NCBI GenBank assembly: GCA_944323845.1
Contig: CALUUA010000017.1
Location: forward strand, 1 to 47,756
DNA: 47,756 nucleotides
Direction of reading: 5' to 3'
Source: an uncultured Bacteroidales bacterium
Lineage (GTDB): Bacteria; Bacteroidota; Bacteroidia; Bacteroidales; UBA932
Below the pieces are notes generated by a model, which was not told the origin of the DNA, ran no database searches, and worked only from the letters and a program-made list of their open reading frames with translations. The translations under genes and the position numbers were made by a program. This document shows positions 42,615 through 47,756 of the stretch, one piece after another. Numbering within the stretch: the first letter of the stretch is position 1; each line of letters opens with the position of its first letter.

Positions 42615-43888
42615 TTATGGACAAGAGAATTAAAAACGCCGTTGCGGTCGTACTGGCCTGCGTGATGTCTCCGCTGTGGGCCGCGGCGCAGGTGACCATG
42701 GACCGATGTCTGGAGATGGCCAGGGAAAACTATCCTCAGGCAAGGCAGCTCGGCCTCATAGAAGAAGCCGCAAAGTATGATATAGCCTCCGCCTCTAAAT
42801 CATGGCTGCCGCATTTTACTGTTTCAGGGAAGGCGTCCTATCAGTCCGATGTGGTGGAAATGCCGTTCGAAATACCGGGATTCACTTTCGACCTGCCGCA
42901 TGACCAGTATTCGCTGGTAGGCGAAATCAGCCAGACCATCTGGGACGGCGGAGTGACCGGAAGCCAGAAAAAAGTCACGGAAACAGGGGCTGAAGTCCAG
43001 AAAGGCCAGGTGGAAGTGTCTCTGTATGCCTTGAACGAAAGGGTGGAACAGATATTCCTCGGAATATTGCTTATCGACAGCCAGCTGGAGCAGAATGACA
43101 TTTTGGAGAAAAGTCTGGAAAGGAATGCCGGACATGCCAGGGCATGTATCGAAAGCGGTATAGCGTACAAGTCCGATCTGGAGATGATAGAGGTGAGCAT
43201 GTTGGACTACGGACAGCAGCGGGAGGAGCTTCTGAAGGATAAGGCTGCGTATGTGTCGATGCTTGAAAAACTCACTGGAGCCAGTCTGTCGGGGCAGGAA
43301 TTCATCGTTCCTGATGAAGCGGCGGAGTCAGGAGTGCCGGAAGAGATCATCAGACCCGAGCTTCATCTGTATGATGCCCAGATCATGCAGCAGGAGGCTC
43401 TTGCAAGCCAGTTGAACTCCAAGATCTCGCCTAAATTCACGCTTTCCATTCAGGGAGGTGTCGGACGTCCGGGCCTCAATATCCTGAAAAACACTTTCCA
43501 GCCCTATTGGACGGCGGGAGTGAAAATGTCCTGGGACATAGGAGCCCTCTACACCAGACGGGACGAGAAGCGCAAGCTGGACGCCCAGATCCGGAAAATA
43601 GAGTCCGACAGGGAAACATTTCTCCTCAACACCGGACTCGATGCGACCCAGATGCGCAGTTCCATCGACAAGGCCAGGGCAATGCTGGAGACGGACAGAA
43701 AGATAATCGCATTGAGAGAATCCATCCGCTCCTCAGGCGAGGAGCAATACCGGAACGGCGTCATCACCATGACTGACCTTATGTCGCGCATAGACGATGA
43801 ATACAATGCCAGAGTCGCTGAATCCATTCACAGGATACAGCTTTTGATGGCCATATATGATCTTAGAAATTGTTTGGGATATAAATGA
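42611..43888 (+). CDS. TolC-family outer-membrane efflux protein
   Basis: A 425-residue protein with signal peptide (ends AAAQ). It has two long coiled-coil segments typical of the TolC alpha-barrel (about 150-220 and 330-420), separated by beta strands (SWLPHFTVSGKASYQ, YSLVGEISQTIWDGG and PKFTLSIQGGVG). It forms the outer-membrane exit duct for the HlyD/ABC pump coded downstream. An ATG six bases later is a possible start. It overlaps tetR and the next gene by four bases each. Confidence 0.9.
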   Translation: MIMDKRIKNAVAVVLACVMSPLWAAAQVTMDRCLEMARENYPQARQLGLIEEAAKYDIASASKSWLPHFTVSGKASYQSDVVEMPFEIPGFTFDLPHDQYSLVGEISQTIWDGGVTGSQKKVTETGAEVQKGQVEVSLYALNERVEQIFLGILLIDSQLEQNDILEKSLERNAGHARACIESGIAYKSDLEMIEVSMLDYGQQREELLKDKAAYVSMLEKLTGASLSGQEFIVPDEAAESGVPEEIIRPELHLYDAQIMQQEALASQLNSKISPKFTLSIQGGVGRPGLNILKNTFQPYWTAGVKMSWDIGALYTRRDEKRKLDAQIRKIESDRETFLLNTGLDATQMRSSIDKARAMLETDRKIIALRESIRSSGEEQYRNGVITMTDLMSRIDDEYNARVAESIHRIQLLMAIYDLRNCLGYK

Positions 43889-44799
43889 TGAAAACTATTG
43901 TCAGGAATATTGTCATTGCCCTGTCGGGCATAATGACAATGGCATTGGCCGCCGGCTGCGGCCTGAAGGAGCCGGATTTCGATGCATGCGGGCAGATAAA
44001 TGCCGTGGAGGTGACGGTGTCGGCGGAAAGCGCCGGACGGATAGTCAGTCTGGCTCTCGGGGAAGGGGACAGATTGGAGGCCGGAGAGTATGTCGGGCAG
44101 ATAGATTCCGTACAGGTATGGCTTCAGAAACAGGAACTTGTCAGAAGAAAGGAAAGCGCGGAAGCGAAGCTGGTGGATGTGGAGTGCCAGACCAGAGCGC
44201 AATATGCCCGAATGGAGAATCTGCGTGCGGAACTTGACCGGGCCCGCGAACTTCTGTCGAAGGATGCCGGCACCGGAAAGCAGGTCGATGATCTCGAATC
44301 GGAAATCGCCGTGCTCGACGGCCAGATAGCGGCTGCTGAACAGAATTACAGACAGACGAATGAAAGCGTCAGGTGTGAAATGAACACTTTGGATGTGCAG
44401 ATCTCCCAGACTGAGGACAAGCTCCGGAAGTGCAGGATTACGGCTCCGGTATCAGGTACGGTGCTGGAGAAATACGCGGAGGAGGGGGAGACGGTGACTT
44501 CGGGAAGGCAGTTGTTCAAGCTGGCGGACATGGACAATGTGTATGTCAGGGCATACTTTACATCCTCCCAGCTTTCAGGGCTGGGTCTCGGGGATCATGT
44601 CAGGGTGATGCCGGATGACGGAACCGAGGAGCCTCGGACATATGAGGGGACGGTGACATGGATATCGGAGGAGGCGGAATTTACCCCGAAAAACATCCAG
44701 ACCCGGGATGAGCGTGCCGACTTGGTGTATGCAGTCAAGATTGCTGTCCGCAACGACGGCAGACTTCGTCTGGGGATGTATGCCTATGTCTTCCTTTAG
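43885..44799 (+). CDS. HlyD-family membrane fusion lipoprotein (YbhG-like)
   Basis: A 304-residue periplasmic adaptor with lipobox ALAAGC. The biotinyl-lipoyl half motifs (AESAGRIVSLALGEGDRLEAG and ITAPVSGTVLEKYAEEGETV, each in part) flank a long coiled coil (about 75-180) with the usual RxxxLxxxxxxS-type hairpin tip. The C-terminal beta-barrel (VYVRAYFTSSQLSGLGLGD) is typical of MFPs of ABC-type pumps. It joins the ABC permease to TolC. It overlaps tolC by four bases and is followed after 37 bases by the first ATPase gene. Confidence 0.92.
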   Translation: MMKTIVRNIVIALSGIMTMALAAGCGLKEPDFDACGQINAVEVTVSAESAGRIVSLALGEGDRLEAGEYVGQIDSVQVWLQKQELVRRKESAEAKLVDVECQTRAQYARMENLRAELDRARELLSKDAGTGKQVDDLESEIAVLDGQIAAAEQNYRQTNESVRCEMNTLDVQISQTEDKLRKCRITAPVSGTVLEKYAEEGETVTSGRQLFKLADMDNVYVRAYFTSSQLSGLGLGDHVRVMPDDGTEEPRTYEGTVTWISEEAEFTPKNIQTRDERADLVYAVKIAVRNDGRLRLGMYAYVFL

Positions 44800-44836
44800 C
44801 CTGAATGCGACGGTGCGGAATCAATTCGTTACGGGA

Positions 44837-45772
44837 ATGAAAGCGATAGAGATAAAAGGCATATCGAAAAGCTACGGCAAGGTAAAGGCTCTGGACAGCA
44901 TTTCGCTGGACGTGGCCTCAGGCGAGATATTCGGCCTGATCGGTCCTGACGGCGCCGGGAAAACGACATTGTTCAGGATCATGACCACTCTGATGCTTCC
45001 GGACGAGGGTTCCGGGACTGTCTGCGGTCTGGATATCGTGAAGGATTATTCCGCAATCAGGCGTATCATAGGTTATATGCCGGGCAGGTTTTCACTATAT
45101 CAGGATTTGAGCGTGAAGGAGAATCTGGACTACTTCGCCACTCTTTTCGGAACGACGGTGGATGCGAACTACGGGACCATAAAGGAGATTTATTCGCAGA
45201 TCGAGCCTTTCGCTGACCGCCGCGCCGGGAAACTTTCCGGCGGAATGAAGCAGAAGCTGGCTCTTTGCTGCGCCTTGGTGCATCGTCCTTCAGTCCTGTT
45301 CCTCGATGAACCGACCACCGGAGTGGATGCTGTCAGCAGGACCGACTTCTGGAATATGCTTTCGCGGATAAAGGCTTCCGGAGTGACCATATTCGTGTCC
45401 ACGCCATACATGGACGAGGCCGCCAGATGCGACAGGCTGGCTCTTATCCGCGATGGAGGCATAATCGGAACAGGGACACCGGATGAAATCGTTTCAGAAT
45501 TTCCGTTCGGGCTTTTAGCCGTCCGTGGCGAAAGGATGTACCCTCTGCTGAAGGAACTGCGCAGGATGAAGGGCGTGGTAAGCTGCTTTTCGTTCGGCGA
45601 TTTGCATCATCTGGCTTATGATCCGACGGTGACTGACAGGGAGAGAATCCTTGCAGGACTTTCGGATATCGGTTTCGGGGATTGTTCTGTCAGGGATATT
45701 TCCCCGTGTATAGAAGACTGTTTCATGTGGCTTTCAAGCCGTTCCGCAGCAGACAGGACGGCAGAGGCATAA
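44837..45772 (+). CDS. ABC transporter ATP-binding protein, YbhF N-half type
   Basis: A 311-residue ATPase. Walker A is GPDGAGKTT (about 38-46), the signature is LSGGMKQKLALCCAL, Walker B is VLFLDEPTTGVD, and the switch region is VSTPYMDEA. It corresponds to the N-terminal half of YbhF, an ABC drug-export ATPase; the C-terminal half is coded as the next gene. ATG 44837 is chosen as it begins the domain directly (MKAIEIKGISKSYG); the frame extends upstream into the hlyD gene without a better start. Confidence 0.93.
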   Translation: MKAIEIKGISKSYGKVKALDSISLDVASGEIFGLIGPDGAGKTTLFRIMTTLMLPDEGSGTVCGLDIVKDYSAIRRIIGYMPGRFSLYQDLSVKENLDYFATLFGTTVDANYGTIKEIYSQIEPFADRRAGKLSGGMKQKLALCCALVHRPSVLFLDEPTTGVDAVSRTDFWNMLSRIKASGVTIFVSTPYMDEAARCDRLALIRDGGIIGTGTPDEIVSEFPFGLLAVRGERMYPLLKELRRMKGVVSCFSFGDLHHLAYDPTVTDRERILAGLSDIGFGDCSVRDISPCIEDCFMWLSSRSAADRTAEA

Positions 45773-45783
45773 GGCATACCGGT

Positions 45784-46524
45784 ATGGAAGAGAATGTCAT
45801 AGAAGTCATGAATCTGACGAAGAAATTCGGTGATTTTACGGCTGTGGACCATATCAGTTTCATGGTCCGCAAGGGCGAGATTTTCGGCTTTCTCGGCGCC
45901 AACGGGGCAGGGAAGACTACGGCTATGAGGATATTGTGCGGTCTGAGCCGTCCTACGGAAGGTCAGGGCACAGTGGCCGGTTATGACATAACGACAGAAC
46001 AGGAAAAGATAAAAAGGAGTATCGGCTATATGAGCCAGAAGTTTTCATTGTATCCTGACCTGACTGTCAGTGAAAATATACGGCTGTTCGGTGGAATATA
46101 CGGGCTCGGGGACAGGCGGATCAGGGAAAAGACGGATACGATGCTGGAAATGCTCGGGATGCAGTCGGTGAGGGATCAGTTTGCCGGAGCCCTTCCATTG
46201 GGGTGGAAGCAGAAACTGGCTTTCAGCATAGCTATGGTACACGATCCGGGAATCATTTTTCTGGACGAGCCGACTGGTGGTGTTGATCCTGAAACGAGAA
46301 GACGTTTCTGGGAGATGATATATGAGGCGGCCGGCAGGGGAGTGACAGTCTTCGTTACCACTCATTACATGGATGAAGCCGAGTATTGCGACCGGGTGTC
46401 CGTGATGGTGGACGGGCGGATAGCTGCCCTTGATTCCCCTGACATTCTGAAAACGGAGTATCAAGCACGGAACATGGATGAAGTGTTCCGTATCATTGCC
46501 GGCAGGACCGGCAGGGAGGAATGA
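45784..46524 (+). CDS. ABC transporter ATP-binding protein, YbhF C-half type
   Basis: A 246-residue ATPase. Walker A is GANGAGKTT, Walker B is IIFLDEPTGGVD, and the switch is VTTHYMDEAEYCDR. The signature is degenerate (ALPLGWKQKLAFSIA instead of LSGGQ), the variant seen in the C-terminal half of YbhF. The pair with the previous ATPase therefore looks like YbhF split into two genes. It starts 11 bases after the previous stop and overlaps the permease by four bases. Confidence 0.92.
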   Translation: MEENVIEVMNLTKKFGDFTAVDHISFMVRKGEIFGFLGANGAGKTTAMRILCGLSRPTEGQGTVAGYDITTEQEKIKRSIGYMSQKFSLYPDLTVSENIRLFGGIYGLGDRRIREKTDTMLEMLGMQSVRDQFAGALPLGWKQKLAFSIAMVHDPGIIFLDEPTGGVDPETRRRFWEMIYEAAGRGVTVFVTTHYMDEAEYCDRVSVMVDGRIAALDSPDILKTEYQARNMDEVFRIIAGRTGREE

Positions 46525-47639
46525 GGATGAAAGAGTTCGCGGCATCGGTAGTAAAGGAATTCCGGCATATTTTCAGGGACAGGCGCACTGTACTGATTGC
46601 CATGGTGATGCCCGTGGTGCAGATCATCCTGTTCGGTTTTGCTGTCAGTACCGAAGTCAATGATGTCAGGGTGGCATTCTGCGGTGATTTGTCTGATCCT
46701 GCAGTCAGACAGGCCGTGGACAGGATAGACCACAACAAATATTTGAGGATCGTATCCCGTCTTTCCCGGCCGGAAGAAGCTGAAGGCCTTTTCCGCAGGA
46801 ATCTCGCCGATGTGGCAATCTGTTTCGACAGGGAATATGGCAGCCGTATAGTTTCTTCCGGACATGCAGGGGCCAGAATCATCGGAGACGGTTCGGATCC
46901 GAATACCGCCCAGATGATAGCCAGCTATCTGAAAGGTGTCATTCAGGCTGAACAGGCGGATGTGGCAGTGGAACTGGCCGGGGAAATGACTCCGTCCATG
47001 ACACCTGTCGTACAGCTGATGTATAATCCGGCGATGAAGTCGTCATATAATTTCGTGCCGGGGGTAATGGGGCTGATTCTCATGCTTATATGTTCCATGA
47101 TGACCTCTGTTTCCATAGTCAGGGAGAAAGAGACCGGTACGCTGGAGCTGCTTCTGGTTTCTCCGGTGAAGCCTCTGTGGATTATTGTAAGCAAGATGAT
47201 TCCGTATCTGGTCCTGTCTGCCGTGAATTTCGCGAGCATACTTCTGCTGTCGCATTATGTGATGGAAGTGCCGGTAAACGGCAGCATTTTATTGCTTTGT
47301 GCTGCAGCCTTTATTTTCGTGGCGACGTCTCTGGCTCTTGGGCTGCTGATATCGGTGATTTCTCCGAATCAGAGGACTGCCCTGCTTATTTGCGGCATGG
47401 GGCTGACCATGCCGACAATGATTTTTTCAGGAATCATTTTCCCGTGCGAGAGCATGCCGGCAGTGTTGCAGTGGTTTTCTGACATCATACCGGCCAAATG
47501 GTTCATAATCATAGTGAAGAAAGTGATGATACAGGGTGACGGGCTGGCTTCCGCCGCTGAAGAACTTGTCATCTTGACGGTGATGGCGGTCATACTTCTG
47601 GCGGTGAGTATCAGAAGTTTCAGAACCCGCCTCCAATAA
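46521..47639 (+). CDS. ABC-2 type permease (YbhS/YbhR type)
   Basis: A 372-residue permease. An N-terminal TM (TVLIAMVMPVVQIILFGFAV) is followed by a periplasmic domain (about 45-175), then five TMs (VMGLILMLICSMMTSVSIV, ending with an AVILLAVSI segment). The EKETGTLELLLVSPVKP coupling motif after TM2 is the ABC-2 hallmark. It should partner the two ATPases. Related operons often have two permease genes; only one is found before the hairpins at 47698-47756, though a second could lie past the window. Confidence 0.92.
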   Translation: MRMKEFAASVVKEFRHIFRDRRTVLIAMVMPVVQIILFGFAVSTEVNDVRVAFCGDLSDPAVRQAVDRIDHNKYLRIVSRLSRPEEAEGLFRRNLADVAICFDREYGSRIVSSGHAGARIIGDGSDPNTAQMIASYLKGVIQAEQADVAVELAGEMTPSMTPVVQLMYNPAMKSSYNFVPGVMGLILMLICSMMTSVSIVREKETGTLELLLVSPVKPLWIIVSKMIPYLVLSAVNFASILLLSHYVMEVPVNGSILLLCAAAFIFVATSLALGLLISVISPNQRTALLICGMGLTMPTMIFSGIIFPCESMPAVLQWFSDIIPAKWFIIIVKKVMIQGDGLASAAEELVILTVMAVILLAVSIRSFRTRLQ

Positions 47640-47697
47640 CCGCGGCGGACCACCTGGTCGGAAGTATAACAAGTCCGCAGGACATATGAAAAACGGA

Positions 47698-47756
47698 GCA
47701 GGAAATAATCCTGCGACGGGCTCCCCGGCGAGGGGAGCGGTGAGGGGCGGCGCCCC
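47698..47756. terminator. Series of GC-rich hairpins at the window end
   Basis: GCAGGA-AATAA-TCCTGC (47698-47714), GCTCCCC-GGCGA-GGGGAGC (47720-47738) and GGGGC-GGC-GCCCC (47744-47756) follow each other after the permease stop. The first is a reasonable terminator, though no T-tract follows. The last is cut by the window edge. Confidence 0.55.

Noticed and set aside
1..47756. CRISPR arrays, rRNA or tRNA genes, complete insertion sequences
   Set aside because: No regularly spaced repeats, no rRNA or tRNA core sequence and no transposase were recognised on either strand by eye.

Overview
The window comes from a Bacteroidota genome, most likely the order Bacteroidales. Evidence: a SusC/SusD pair inside a large polysaccharide utilization locus (PUL), fimbrillin-like lipoproteins with Bacteroidales-type lipoboxes, promoters of the TTTG-N19/20-TAnnTTTG type, and serine invertase, RhuM and GLUG-motif genes of Bacteroidales character. 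The right 37 kb has even base composition and frequent AGG arginine codons. The left 10 kb is patchy, with AT-rich defence-type genes and several broken genes. The genus is not claimed.

Left accessory region (1-10.1 kb). An AbiEi/AbiEii-type toxin-antitoxin pair sits between two copies of a related inverted-repeat motif and is followed by a YgjP-type metalloprotease gene. On the minus strand lies an AT-rich two-gene unit, a DUF262 (GmrSD N-like) protein and a HEPN-type protein, with a 15-bp inverted repeat at its start codon. A minus-strand alkylation-repair operon follows: a frameshifted Cache/monooxygenase-like gene, alkA, ogt and a doubly deleted ada. Next come a master-invertase-type serine recombinase and a gene graveyard: a Type IIG restriction-enzyme specificity fragment, a GLUG-domain tail and a RhuM pseudogene.

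Glycan region (10.2-38.6 kb). A secreted GH43 enzyme overlaps a CarboxypepD_reg/beta-barrel outer-membrane protein. An AraB-type ribulokinase gene is divergent from a LacI regulator. The lacI promoter is clear, and a LacI-type operator lies inside it; a near-identical operator precedes the next operon. From 17.8 to 38.6 kb run 14 same-strand genes with gaps of at most about 30 bp: DapA-family lyase, sodium:solute symporter, FucI isomerase, sialidase-fold lipoprotein, SusC, SusD (with an inserted repeat module), a DUF5017-like lipoprotein, a SUMF1-sialidase fusion, a GH89 alpha-N-acetylglucosaminidase, a fimbrillin-like lipoprotein, a 41-residue micro-ORF, two more proteins sharing a C-terminal domain, and a sialate O-acetylesterase. 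A strong hairpin ends the unit. The gene set fits use of a host-type glycan carrying sialic acid, alpha-GlcNAc and possibly fucose. The FucI plus AraB pairing equally allows D-arabinose.

Envelope and efflux region (38.7-47.7 kb). A minus-strand three-gene envelope operon (LPP20-like lipoprotein, a related protein, a CsgG/LpoB-like membrane protein) is separated by a structured 400-bp intergenic region from a TetR-TolC-HlyD-ABC-ABC-permease efflux operon. TetR has a good promoter and tandem palindromes upstream. The two ATPases look like the split halves of YbhF, and only one permease is present before GC-rich hairpins at the window end.
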